Origin: Castanea sativa | Taxonomy: Eukaryota > Streptophyta > Magnoliopsida > Fagales > Fagaceae | NCBI RefSeq assembly: GCF_040712315.1 | Contig: NC_134013.1 | Span: 91,084,001-91,148,000 of the forward strand | Direction of reading: 5' to 3' | DNA length: 64,000 bases | In this document: in pieces, positions 21,952 through 33,685 of the stretch | Position numbering within the stretch: position 1 is the stretch's first letter | How the letters are laid out: each line of letters begins with the position of its first letter | Notes under the pieces: generated by a model | What the model was told of the DNA's origin: nothing | What the model saw: the letters and a program-made list of their open reading frames with translations, nothing else | Database searches by the model: none | Made by a program: the position numbers and the translations under genes

Positions 21952-23277
21952 CTATTTTTTTGGGAACATTGTATATATAGTTTGTAAAAAAGTGAGCACC
22001 AAAAAGATAATAACAGTAATTTCCCAAGCAACTTTGCAAGGGGAGCTAAAATAATCATGTTGCAAAGTTTCCAGCCAACTATGCCAAGGGAAAATCGATT
22101 TCCAATAGAACGCCTTCAACTCTTTGTAGACACGATAATAATCAGAGTTCATGTCGGCATATTTCACATTATCAACAAGACTGCTCACCAAATGTCTAGT
22201 TTCATCATTGTTGCCTAGCAAATTAAGCATGACCCCCTTTCGAACAAGTAAATTCACATCTTTGTTAGTCTTAATAAGGAAACCTAATCGGATAAAAAAA
22301 TTTGTAATGTATGCTTTCTCAAAATAATGACATTGCTCCAAAGCCAAAACGTTTTAGATAACAGTCTCACTTGAATTGTCTAATGTTAAAGGTGGCATTT
22401 TCAACGCTCCCTTTGTGAAGTTTATATCAAATAAGCAACTGCTTGTACCCTTCTTAAACACCAATCCAGCCTCATACAATTCTGTTGCAAGGTGCAAATG
22501 CTTAACTACATGATTGCCTCTTTTTGGTAACTTTTCCGATGGAAGCAGCCAAAAGGTTCTAAGTAAATCGAGGAAGTGTTTCATTTTCAAATGTGGACTA
22601 TAACTTATGCCTTGAGTGTTGTAATAATCATAGTTAAATGTCATGACTTGAATTAAGGACCTGGAGTAGCTTGAATGAGAGGCATATGCATGGTGAAATA
22701 GTTTCTCCAAAATAAAGAATGGGAGTTGATTTTCTAGTAGAATCAAGTCAAATCTTATAGCATTCATCAACCATGTTTCTATACTTGCACCATTGTCTTC
22801 ACTCATCCAATCACTGAATTAGTCTCTCCAAAACAACTCAAGAATGAAGATGGCATCCACTATAATAATCTTTACAAAATGATCACTACTAAGTCGGATG
22901 GTCTCAACATAACAACATCGAACACTTTCTTCGCACTCCTTTATAGTCCTCACTAAATCCTCCAAGCTTATATTAAAAACCTCAAAGCCTTGAATGAAAT
23001 ACTTGAGATATCTCAATTTGCGTTGTTCCATGGTTCTTAATTCTGCATTGCCACGGTGAAAGGGCCCTATTGAAACAACCTGAGGAGTGTAGTGTTCCTC
23101 CAATTTACGAAGATAAGGTGGACCCCTATAGATGCAACACTCAAGTGATACGGGAGGCTCCAAATTTTGTAACATTTCTTGAATTTCATTTTCCACGTGT
23201 GTACATTGATGTTGAATTTCAATTGATGAACTTGCTCCCCTTTGAATTTCTGTCTTTGCTGACTTCATTTTTTCCAC
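21952..23277 (-). pseudogene. DUF247 pseudogene (two nonsense codons, frame otherwise open)
   Basis: This is the paralogue of the intact gene at 6985-8319, and 442 codons remain in a single frame from the start to the final stop. Two stops interrupt it: TAA at 22819-22821, where the intact copy has Phe in the 'FWRDFF' block, and TAA at 22354-22356, where the intact copy has an Arg codon CGA in 'IIRNLLALEQ'. The N-terminal landmarks (CIYRGPPYLRKL, YTPQVVSIGPFH, MEQRKLRYLKYF), LILLENQLPFFILEKLF and the C-terminal hydrophobic segment are all present. A few in-frame codon indels distinguish the copies. Lack of frameshifts points to recent inactivation. The 152-residue N-terminal piece could still be made if transcribed. 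Confidence 0.9.
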
Positions 23278-23693
23278 CTATGAACTTCACTTTCTGATTT
23301 TCCTAATGATGAGAAAACAACATTCACTAGCATTATAAATATTAAATAAATTGTTCCAATTATTCACTAGCTTTAAGGACCTTGGCTGCCCTTTGAATTT
23401 CATGCTAGGAAGGAATAAACACGTAAAATAAAAGTGGTCTTACCAATGCTCCTCATCGTTAAACCTGATTACCACATATCGTGGTCTACTAAGCATTCAA
23501 CAGACATTTCTTATTGTCTAATCTAATATGTTCAGTATGTGGGTGTGGGTGTGGGTGTGGGTGTGGATGTGTTTTGATCTTCTTTTTTTTTTTTTTTTTT
23601 TTGAGATAATGCTACAAACCTTCCTTGAAGTTTATTGGAACTTACATTTTGAATCTCTTAGTTTCAAAATCCACTAGTTTACTCATTTAATAT
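23278..23693. other. 5' flank of the DUF247 pseudogene
   Basis: Closely matches 8320-8715 upstream of the intact gene, so promoter sequence was duplicated with the gene. It contains a short (gtgggt)n run at about 23541-23566 and an oligo-T run near 23583-23602 not seen in unit A. Confidence 0.6.
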
Positions 23694-24551
23694 TATTAGG
23701 TTCTAAAAGTTTGGAACAATTAACAAATCGTAAACACAAACTTGTCTAGATATAGATCCTAGAGTCTATAAGTATTATTAGATAATGTTCATAGAGATAC
23801 AAGTCAAGATTCAAGGATATAAAAGCTGCAAAAATAAGAATTCAAAATTTTCCTAGTTCGATCGATCGAAAGACAGGCTTGACCGATCAAAACACATATC
23901 TGCAGAATTCTATTTCAGCCCAAACTCTACTTAACGTATTGGGTTTCAAGTAAAACACTACTAGTATATAAAGAAAACCCTAAGCACGTTTTTATAAGGC
24001 TTTTCAAAGAGAGAAGAGTGTGCCTCTTTTGTAGATCTAAGGTTTTGTACCCAAAAGCTATCTAAAGTCTTCTACCGGTGTTATTCCTTAAAAAATCTCA
24101 AGATTCGGTATTGTAGAAATTGTTACATACAAGATCAACGTCTAAGAAGATCCAAAACCTTTGAGTAGAGTCTCAAAGTCACAAGTTTGGGTGCTTATGT
24201 TGCAAAGGCCTAATAGAGAAAGAGTCCATAGATTCGGAGCTTGTATGTGGTTGTGTCAATAAGTTCTACATGTGGTAGCAATAAGATGTTAGTGGTCTAA
24301 ATCTTATTGTAAACTTCGATTCTCTATAGTGGATTTGCTTTTTACCTTGAGGATAGTTAGGTTAAATCCTCCCCAAGTTTTTTATCAGTTAAGTTTTTCT
24401 GGGTGATCATATCATTGTGTTCTTTAATTTTCGCTGCTTTGCATGATATGATTGTTTTGTTTTAACCCAAATCTGAATAATAAACCTAAGTATTTGCTTG
24501 GTTAATTAATTAGGTTAAACAATCTAGTTTACAAGGATCTAAAAACTTACA
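23694..24551 (+). mobile_element. Solo LTR of the same Copia family
   Basis: 858 bp related to the LTRs at 11706 and 16061 throughout, flanked by AATAT at 23689-23693 and 24552-24556. The first bases are TATTAGG rather than TGTTAGG, so one terminal base has mutated. TATATAAAG is at 23965-23973. Unit A at about 8705-8717 shows the empty site 'tttaatatattgatc'. It is more diverged than the full element, suggesting an older insertion reduced by LTR-LTR recombination. Confidence 0.9.
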
Positions 24552-24556
24552 AATAT

Positions 24557-25147
24557 ATTGATCCTAAAACTAACCTCCTTTAGCTAATTATTTGTTAAAA
24601 AAATCAACCTACATCACCATCTAACCATTAATTCAAATAAATTTTTTACCTTTAAGTACAGAAATAGGTCCCCCGCCCTTTTAAATTTTTACCTAACTCA
24701 AGTGAATTACCAACTTATGATAAACCATTGAAGATGATGATAATAACAACTCATAATAATCTATCTATGCATGAAAGTATAAAGTAGCCCCTAAGATTAG
24801 ATATGGAGCTGCTAGCGGTATTTAGTTTAAGAGGAACCAAAACTAAATATCATTGGCATCTTAGCATCTAACTATCTCTCAAAAAAACATTGTTAAGATC
24901 AATTTTCAAGATAATTCACAAAAAGATATCATCTAAATATCTCTCAAAAAAAAACTACACCTATAGAATGAAATTAAATATCTTGTTTAATATAAAGCAA
25001 GCACCAAAAAAAAAATCCAGGTGATATATACAAAATAATTGGCTGTAAGGAAAAATAAAATCGATTTCAAATAACCAATGGTAGCTTTTTTTATGTTAAC
25101 AAATAACTACATGCCACATGAGTTCTAGTTTTCCTTATATATTTACT
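24557..25147. other. Non-genic spacer in unit B
   Basis: AT-rich DNA corresponding to 9105-9127 plus 9521-10090 of unit A, without the two MITEs found there. No gene supported. Confidence 0.5.
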
Positions 25148-26244
25148 AGGGTTGTGCATCAAACCCACCAACCTGACAAAACCAACCCAACTCAACTCAA
25201 CCTGACCACTTAGATTGGTTTCCGTGGGTTTGTAGGTCAGGTTCATTGGGTTAAAAATTTATTTTGAGTCTTGGGTCAAGTTAGGTTCGGGTTGATTGTT
25301 TTTTCAACCTGTCTAACAATCCCAAGACACCATATATATATGAGTTTATTTTATTATCTTATTTTAGTTGTTTAAGAGTTATTTTTTATGAATTTAATTC
25401 TTTATTTAATAAGATTCTTTATTTTTGATGAATTTGGAAATTTGTAATTTAATTTAGGTATATTATGTGAATATAATAATTTATTATTAAGAAAGTAATT
25501 AAACTATTAATGAAAGTCTAAGTTTTTATAAGACATGAAGCATGTAATCACAATCCACCAGTCCAACCCCACTTAACCCAACCCACGTTGATGTAGGGAC
25601 ATTTGACAAGGATGACGCATTTTGTGGTAGCAACTTTCGAGATTTGGCACTTAGCAAGGACCAAGGGATTGATGGCATTCCACGGTAGGAATTAGGAAGA
25701 AATAATAGGAGGTTAGTATATCTAGAAGATTATGTTCCTTATTTAAGGTTAATATGCCAATCATGCACGTACAAGGTCTACGAAAGATATTCTAGTATGT
25801 TCGGCAGAATTATCAATGATAATGTCCATCTTCAATAGAAGATCACGCATAGAAGTTAGAAAGCAGTAAATCACATCCCTAATTGATTTGCTTTTATATT
25901 TATCCCTTATTAGTATTTTAGTTTGGATTAGGATTTAGATTTATTTGCTTTCCTAATTTATCTTTATCTTTATTATGTTTCCTAGGTTGGTTAGGAATTC
26001 TAGTCGTGGAGTCTGTGAGGTTCTATTATAAAAGGGTGTGAGGGGACCTTGGGAAAAGGGAGCTTATGTATTATCAAATTGATTATTATATGAAAACCTA
26101 CAGGTTTTCATCAAGAGTTGTTGTGGCGCTCTTCTATCTCTTCTCTTCTTCTTGATCATGGCTTGACAAACCATAGATCAGAGTGAGTTCAAAAAACCTA
26201 CCAACCCAACTCAACCCAACCCAACCTGACCCATGCATACCCCA
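25148..26244. mobile_element. hAT-like TIR element, copy in unit B (interrupted)
   Basis: Begins 'agggttgtgcatcaaaccc' and ends 'cctgacccatgcatacccc', with the near-duplication ATATTTAC / ATATTTAA around it. It corresponds to 10091-10629, but its middle is replaced by the LTR-like block at about 25589-26180. Confidence 0.5.
25589..26180 (+). mobile_element. LTR-like insertion (solo LTR candidate)
   Basis: About 590 bp starting TGATGTAGGGAC and ending CCATAGATCA, absent from the unit-A copy of the surrounding element. It has a TATA-like 'ctattataaaaggg' at about 26024-26037, a following 'ttatcaaattgattatt' stretch and a pyrimidine-rich end, the order expected of U3-R-U5. No clean target duplication is visible, and some target sequence seems lost. 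Confidence 0.5.
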
Positions 26245-28130
26245 ATATTTAATCAAATCTTATTATCTATAATATATACAAAACCAAAGATGAATTTTGG
26301 TTGATCTTCTAATATTGTGTCATATAATCTTTTGAGACCTCACTATTTTACATTTTATTATCTATATGTTATTCTAATTTATATTTTATTATATATTTAA
26401 ACCCTATATTGGAATCTTGATACATCATATTTTCTTTAAATAGTAGAAAATAGAATTCCATGTACAAACATAATCAAAATAAACGTCTATTAATAACTAT
26501 CATGATTATCATTTTCATATTTAATCAAAGAATAAAGAAGATAATAAATATCTTGTCAAACTTTCCTGCGTATTACACAGGTTACCAACTAATAACAATG
26601 AATTTTAGAGGTAAGAAAAATTCTATTTATAAGCATATATATATATAGAAAGATTTAGGTTGAGTAACAAAACTAAAACCCTAGAAACCTAACAAATTTA
26701 TTTACAAATGCATTGGATTTACACTTATTTTCATAGACCCCATTGTCTAAAGTTTCTATTATTAGAGCTTCGAGAAAGTGAAAAATAGGAGGAGTATGGA
26801 GAAAGAGTGAGAGTGGGATAATTTTGATAAAAAGAATTAAAGTTTAAGTTTCCATAAATCTTAACGACTAATGGAAAGGTTGAAATCAATCAAATTTTGG
26901 TTTATAGGCTCACTTAAACCAATAACTTGTGCTATATAAAATATATACATTATCTTTTTCGGCTTACAACAAAGGAGTGTTTTTTTTTTATACAAGATAG
27001 AAATTATATTCTAATCTAATCTAAGTGTATGTGTGTGTAAAACTCTCTCCTGAAAACTTGAACCCCAACCCTAGCTCCTCCCCCCCCCCTCTCTCACATA
27101 CCCTACAAGCACTTATATTTGTGAAGTAGCCATCACAATAAATGTGCGCAATGGTCAATAAATATTGAGTATTTTTTTAGAAATAATTACAACATGCTGC
27201 TAACCCTGCAGCTCAAACCCTTTCCTCTCTAAACCCTCAAGTACTTTGTACATGGGAGGTATCAATTCAGCTACAAAACCTTTAGCAATAAATAAATATT
27301 GAGTATTGATATTAGAGATATTTGGACTCAAGTTCTCCTTATGTAGGGAACTAGATAATATTAATGGCCCACAAAATTCTTTGTTATTAAACGTTACCAT
27401 AATAGACCATTTTGGATATATATCACTGTCAATTTCTTTAAAACATTTTCCTCTCTTTCGATCCGTGTGTGTATTAAAATACTTAGCATTCTCCACACAA
27501 AAAATTTACCACAACTTATTAATTAATTTGAACTCTTAACAAAAATTCGCTAAGCACATATTAAATCAGTAATAGAGAATGGAATAACCATAGTTGAGAG
27601 AGAGAGAGTCTAGTTCCTTCTAAAATAATAGAACTTTGTTTTGCCACTGAAAGACGAAATGAAGGCACTAAAGACCTTGGGCCACTTCTGTAGATGAAAT
27701 CTAAATTTGCTGTGTCTCCAACCCAAACTATCCCATAAATGAATTATATATAAGCAAGAAATTTGCTCCCTTTTTTACATGCTAGGTACCTTTTTCTCTT
27801 TTCGTCTCTCCTATTTCTTGCTTTCTCTTTTTCTTTTCCTTTTGTCTTCAAGGATATTAGTTTTTAATTCTTGCCTTTTTCTTTTCTTTGTCTGTAATGA
27901 TTCTAGTCTTGAGGTTGAATGATCCTTGCAGACCCAAACACAAATACACTACACAAATTAGATAGCCAACTCTTTGGGGGCTCTCATTCATATTTGAGTA
28001 GAAACACACGTCTATAATAAGGGGATCAAATTGATCAATAATTTTTTTTATAGGTTTATAAAAAATATATAGAAAGTTTGAGAGGCCAAATAGGATTCAT
28101 CCAGAGGCAATCAAATATTTTATATATATA
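26245..28130. other. Non-genic right part of unit B
   Basis: AT-rich DNA. From about 27540 it follows unit A's right end closely. A 98-codon frame at 27200-27496 (minus) has no recognisable product. No gene supported. Confidence 0.5.
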
Positions 28131-28864
28131 TGTGTAAGTGCACAATTGTACCTGGACCCAAAAACGATTGCGGGCTCAGGCCCAATGAGCCTTAAACAAT
28201 AAAATTTTGTAGATTGTGGGCTTGAAATCTAGGTTAGAAGTACTGAGAACTTGATAACAGGCTAAGATCTACAAATACTTATAAACAACAAACAATAATT
28301 GTAAATAGACCTCCTCGGACGTAAGCCGAGGACTATCTTTGTATTATTTCTCTTTCTTTATTAAAGATTACAAAAAATCTCCCCTTTCTTTGTTCTAGGT
28401 CCCCCCTTAAATACTTCTTTTTCTGATCCTTTGTCCACCTGTTGCTCCAACCCCCTCCCCCTAGATATTTCTTTTCTTAGTGCCTTTGAATAGTGACCAG
28501 AAGTTTCAGTTCTACTGTTCAGGGGTCACTTCCCCATTAATGCGGCCAGGGAGGTAGGTGCAGAGTCTTTAATGTGGAGGTGGCAGCCTTTGCTTATAAT
28601 ATTTTCCTAACTCCGGTGCATCTAGAAGGTTCAGGGTTTCCCCCTTTTAACCAATAGTCTTCCCAGAGTTGTGTCTTGACATTCATAATGAAGCTCCAGA
28701 TTCTCTTGGGTCCGTCCGAGGAGAAACTCACCCTCGGACGTGTCCTCGGACCCTCGGCGTGTGGGCCGATTCGCAGTATCAACAAATCCTTAGCCTAAGA
28801 ACAGATCGGCCCATCTTACTGTAGCCCAAAGGCCCAAAATGCCTGCTTGAGTCCTTTACTCCCT

Positions 28865-28867
<3 letters not shown>
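28131..28867 (-). mobile_element. Solo LTR (737 bp), minus orientation likely
   Basis: Starts TGTGTAAGTGCAC and ends CTCCCTACA, flanked by ATATA on both sides (28126-28130 and 28868-28872). The duplication lies in TA repeats, so it is weak evidence. Read on the minus strand there is a TATA-like 'gtatttaaggggg' (about 28405-28420) followed by an 'aataaag' signal (about 28360), as in an LTR promoter and R region. Inverted motifs of 'cctcggac' recur (28313-28335 and 28705-28755). It lies just right of unit B. Confidence 0.7.
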
Positions 28868-28948
<81 letters not shown>

Positions 28949-28982
28949 TGTATGTATGTATGTATGTATGTATGTATGTATA

Positions 28983-29018
<36 letters not shown>

Positions 29019-29032
29019 TGTATGTATGTATA
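28868..29032. repeat. Compound microsatellite (TA)n-(TGTA)n-(TA)n-(TGTA)n
   Basis: About 53 bp of TA, 60 bp of TGTA, 10 bp of TA and 40 bp of TGTA. The open frames crossing it on both strands are artefacts of the repeat. Confidence 0.95.
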
Positions 29033-29343
29033 ATCCTATAATAAGAATTCAAACAATACATGGGAGCTATAGAAGCAAATGCGTTTCTAGCCTCTTGTGA
29101 TGTGGTGCAATCATGTTATTGTCAATGTATTTTTGCTAGGCACTTGAAATTTAAACATATAATGTTCAAATCCTGAAAAGGAAAAGAAAAAAAAAACCCA
29201 CTTTTAAAATAAAATGTAATGCTACTGATAGCTAAAAATAATTAAAAGAAGAAAAAACATCAATTTTTAGTAAGATTTTGTGTCAAAATGAATTCAAATT
29301 TTTTATGCTTAAATGAAATTAGGAACTTCAAGTATATAATTAT

Positions 29344-29716
29344 GGATAAAGTTTGGCTACAATCTTGGTTATAGTCTTATATTATATGTAAATTTTGACA
29401 AATGCACCATTGAATTATATTTTTTATTTATGTCCTCCATGCTTGCAAATTTTCTAATAAAATCAAAAATCAATATTTTTGTCATTAATCAATTGTTTAA
29501 ATTGCAAGTTTTTATAAAATAAAATTATGCATAAAAAATGAGTTTATTGATCATATAATCAAAAATATCCAATTGGCATAGAATTTAACTTTTGTGTTAA
29601 AAGCGTAAAAAACATGCAATCTAACAATTAGATTTTCAAAATATGTAGCAATGTTAATTCATTCAAAGAAAGTTGTAGTCTTAAGCTACAATCAAATTTG
29701 TAGCCAAACATTGTCC
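29344..29716. mobile_element. Mutator-type MITE, family 2 (best-defined copy)
   Basis: 373 bp with ends GGATAAAGTTTGGCTACAA and, in reverse complement, GGACAATGTTTGGCTACAA. It has a perfect 9-bp duplication TATAATTAT (29335-29343 and 29717-29725). Relatives are at 3312-3731, 17203-17620 and (left-truncated) 34258-34607. Confidence 0.88.
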
Positions 29717-30001
29717 TATAATTATTATCAACTTCAGTTTTATCAAAACCTGTAAAGTTTACATTAACTCCATTAATGTTTTTGCAAAGGAAAGGGGTAT
29801 AATTTATAAGCAACCCAGAAAAAGAGATCAAGAAAGTATTGTACCAAGTCCAAAAGGATGAAGCTTCTTGTTTTACACTGGTATATAAATGAAAACTGCC
29901 CGACAGACCGATCCTTTAGCTTTTTTCAGTAAATGAAATAAATAAATAAAATGCTTTAGAACAATAGATGGATTGCTTATAAAGAAAAAAACCTCTCTTT
30001 A

Positions 30002-30250
30002 TCTCTTCAAAGTTCAAAGTTCGAAGACTTGTGCGAGTTGGAGCATCCAGTACTGCAAGCCCCACAAAGATTATAGTACTTAATTGCCAAAAATTGCTTG
30101 TTCAATTCCTTCCTAACAAACTTTTCAATGAAGAGTCTGCAAATCGTACAAAAATAAATAAAATAGAAAAATATAAGAATTTGGAGTGCCTTACACCCTT
30201 TCACTCTCACATTAACACTCAAGTCAAGAACCATGAATTCACTATGGGGT
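30002..30250 (-). pseudogene. Unidentified gene 3'-end fragment in C1
   Basis: Minus-strand reading gives an open stretch ending NKQFLAIKYYNLCGACSTGC...FEL with an acceptor-like 'gatttgcag' just before 'RLFIEKFVRKELNKQF'. C2 has the same arrangement (34905-35159). It looks like a last exon that kept its frame in two copies, but no family is recognised. Confidence 0.4.
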
Positions 30251-30299
30251 AGAACTACACTCACCCTAGAAAGTTCTTCTCTCACTTGGAAAACTAAAA

Positions 30300-30506
30300 A
30301 TCTATTTAGATACCACTTATTGCTGAAAACTAAAAACTGAAAATACTGTAGCAAAATAATTTTTAAATATATGAATAGTGTCGTGGGACCCAGTTTTAAA
30401 GAAAAATTTGTTGAAATCCGTACTTGCAGATCCCGTGAATAATGTACAGGACTCAACCAAAAAATGCAAATGCGTTGCTATTCAAACCCAGCCCAACAAG
30501 TTCTAA
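30300..30506. mobile_element. MITE, family 3 copy 1
   Basis: Contains 'gctgaaaactaaaaactgaa', 'ctgtagcaaaataattttta' and 'gtgggacccagttttaa', shared with the element at 44542-44798. The matching place in C2 (about 35195-35210) is empty. Ends are approximate. Confidence 0.6.
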
Positions 30507-31609
30507 AAAAATGTCTTATTAATTATCTCTCAATACAAAGCTAAAGAGCCTATAATAGTCCTTCTAAATCGACTCTTGTCTTCAGAACTCATTTCCATTC
30601 CACATAAAATTAAACCATTATGACGCCTCTTGCCGGTAAGAATGCAAATTTTTTGTCTCATTTTTTTGTGTTCCACTTTATACTCCACTAATCACAGCTT
30701 ATCAAATATACATTTTACTTTTCTTATGAAATAACCAAAGTTTAAAATAAATAAACAAACAAACACATGACATACCATGATTAGTAGAACCTAAAAAACT
30801 AAAACAGAGGATTTGTATTCTCTTGTAAACAAATCCAAAAAAAAAAAAAGACGGCTTAGTTGGAAACAAGCCTTGTGATTTGCATTATCTTGCGGTAAGT
30901 TTTGGAGTGAGATTGAAAAAAATACAAATTGAGCCCAATCTACTTGTGTTCTAATGCGGATAGCTAGGCCCAAACAGGATTTAACAACCTCTTTCTCTTA
31001 CCCATATTTTTACTTTGGGTAGTGACCTAAGCCCATTTCTCTCTCTGACTCGGCACTGTTGTTGAACTGCCAAAAATGTGAAAAAAAAAAAAACAAAACA
31101 AAACAAAAATATGGACCTAAAATGTGATTGGGGCCATGAACATTCAACTCGATCTTGATGTGATTGAATGAGTCCGAAGTCTCACTCTGAAAATTTAAAC
31201 TTTAGAAATAAAATAATCACTCAACATGATTGTTACTATCTCATATCTTTTGGAATGTTGGTGTTGTATTTACCAAAATTTGTTATCTGAATGTGATGCC
31301 ATCTTCAGACATTACCAAAATTTTTGTTACTAAACTATCATGTTGAATACTTGAATTACTTCAGCGCTTTCTTATGAATTCCTCTCCTTTTTTTTTCTAA
31401 ACTATTTAAAATGAACCGATATTGTTTGTAAATCCATATGGCTTGTAAATTATTGATAAACATCAATAGTAAGAATCTATTAGGAAAACATCTCTTTCTT
31501 TTTCGTAGTCGGTAAAATGAGTTGCATGTGGTTTAGAAGAGAAAAAAAAAAATGGGATAAAAATAAAGACAAAGATATATAAAACAGAAAGTTAGGTCAT
31601 CGTAATTCA

Positions 31610-31838
31610 TATGGCTCAAGTAACTCATACTAATTATAGATTTATATACTTGTTGAACAAGCATGTTAACTTTAAGTAAGTCTATATTGAGCCTAGAATT
31701 AATCAAATATTCTCTAGTATATAAATTCTACGAATTGTGAACATAGACCATTAGGCCAAACCACGTAAAGTTTTGCGTATGCTTTCTTTTTCATATTTTC
31801 GTTTATCATTCAATCATCACACATAAGTTTCACACCGC
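31610..31838 (+). repeat. Copia LTR-like segment in C1
   Basis: Related to 2259-2545 through 'attctctagtatataaa', 'ttaggccaaaccacgtaaag' and 'tatcattcaatcatcacaca'. It lies directly upstream of the exon-like segment described for C2, whose start codon is destroyed in this copy (ACATGG to ACACCG near 31835). Confidence 0.5.
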
Positions 31839-32691
31839 TCTTCCACTCAACCCCAAAGGACAGCTTATTGGGTCTCAATCCAAATCTCAATCCCAATAAA
31901 CGAAACATGAAACTCATGCTGCATATATGCAGTGCAGTAATGGGAAATGGGAAATGTCAAACGTGAAATCATGGTATTGTATTTGTAGACAGTGGTGAAG
32001 CCCAATTTGTTATCAGTAGTCATATATCGTCGTCAAGAGCAATTAGTCAAGTAGAATAAAATCTTATCTCCTCGATCCCTAGCGAAAGCTTCGCATCAAA
32101 GTGCACTAGTGGTCCGTACTACGTGGTCGGCATATATGATATATCCATTTACCCTTTACCTCTACTTATGGTTGGCGCCTTTTTTGTTGTTGTGGCATAT
32201 GATAAGGTAGGTTTCATACTTACATGGTTCTTCATAATATAATTGACTTTAATCTTATCAAACTTGGTACGATTTTTTTATTTTAATTTAAAATTTTAGA
32301 ATTAAATTTGGATTTAGTTCTTATATGTCAAAATTATTGTTGAGTTAGAGTTATTAAATTCACAATTTTTTAACCATTTAAACTTTGTGAATAATCATTA
32401 ATTTAATATGGCATAAAGTAAAAAAATCCTGAGTTTTATCTCTGTTTCTATTCTACCTCTCATTTAAAATATTAAAAATCCTTTAATCCTAAAGTTTTTG
32501 AGAATCAATAATTTATCATTATAAAAACTAATTCAAAAATATAATTTTTAATCATTCACAATTACTTGTTCAAGCATTGATAACTAATTCTAAAGTTTCT
32601 ACAAACACACAATAATTCACAACAAATTTCACATTGATTAATACCATAAATTGTTATTAATAGATAAAAAAAAATGGAATTAGTGCTAGGC

Positions 32692-33230
32692 TTACATGAG
32701 AATCAATAATAAAGAAAGGCTCACCTCCAGTTTAGAACTCTCTTGTTTCCTCCCATTCTTAAATAGATGGGTGACATATAGGAAAAAAAAATCAATGGTT
32801 AGAAAATAAGCCACTTGTGTTTTCAAAAAATAGAAGGGATTTGTGATAGGTTCTCCCATCGTCAAATTTGGAGCCACCAGTCAATGATGGGAGAACTTGT
32901 CACAAAGGTGGCGGACGTGTAGCGCACAACGCATGGATCAATAGTCTAAAAAACAAGCTACGCATGATGGCACGTGAGACAGAAGATAGAGACTGGATTC
33001 CTAGGTTCTACATATCGAAGATCAGTGAAAAGATCTGTGGTGTTGGTTTTACAAAAGGAGTGATGAAAACTCATATCAGAAGGGAGGCTCAGATTGTTCA
33101 GTGGTTTTGTACCTACAATGCAACAACTATAACTTTTGATGGTGGCGAGGCAATGGTGGAGGTGGTGAAGGCGTCTTGTGTTTATCAGTGATTTTTTTAG
33201 GTCGAGTTTAGGTTGCAAACTTAGTGCTTT
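32692..33230. repeat. Conserved array segment with a hairpin (C1)
   Basis: About 540 bp repeated in C2 (38880-39430) and C3 (45000-45560). An 11-bp perfect inverted repeat, GTTCTCCCATC at 32850-32860 and GATGGGAGAAC at 32886-32896, sits near its middle and is preserved in all three copies. Frames of 107 and 86 codons on opposite strands (32868-33191, 32958-33218) match no family I know and are not conserved as frames between copies. Confidence 0.55.
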
Positions 33231-33685
33231 TTTTTTTTTATGAGATTGATGAGGAAAAATGTAAGGAGAAGAAGAGCAACCTCTTGTGCTTTATGATAAA
33301 GTAAAAAGGTAATCGATGGATTTTATTTTTCTTCCAAGTCACTTGTTTGTATAAAAATTTGAGAAAACATGAGATTTCTAAACTAGAGGTGAACTTCTCC
33401 TTCAATAATAACCTAACAACTCAGTAGAAATTGTAAAATTTGTTATGAAATATGTCAAGACTAAATGGTTTTAATTTATTGATATAAGAATAAGATGCAT
33501 ATTATTACGGAAAAAAAAAAAGGCAAATTTTAAATTTGATATCATCACCACTTGTTTGAATCTATGATACTTTCACATGTCCACATATATAGGATAGGTT
33601 GGGTTGATTTTGTCGGATTAGGGGGTTTGATGCACTCTCTTGACGGCTGAGGTTGACAGGAAAAAAAAATTTATATTTTTTTTTT

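Larger units (their letters stand above)
11501..28130. repeat. Tandem segmental duplication, unit B (enlarged by insertions)
   Basis: Direct repeat of unit A. Unit B is about twice as long because of the Copia element (11706-16918), hAT-type element (18017-18662), solo LTR (23694-24551) and an LTR-like insertion (about 25589-26180). It also has an internal second copy of part of its left module: the segment with 'gtcttacgtaaaaagagaaatt' appears at about 17770 and again at about 20230, but only once in unit A (3885). The DUF247 copy here is a pseudogene. Confidence 0.85.

Noticed and set aside
28816..29061. Long Tyr/Ile/Thr/His and Cys/Met/Tyr repeat proteins
   Set aside because: Both strands are open only because of the TA/TGTA microsatellite.
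32868..33191. 107-codon plus frame in C1 as a gene
   Set aside because: The same sequence in C2 and C3 has frame breaks, there is no known motif, and opposite-strand frames are equally long.
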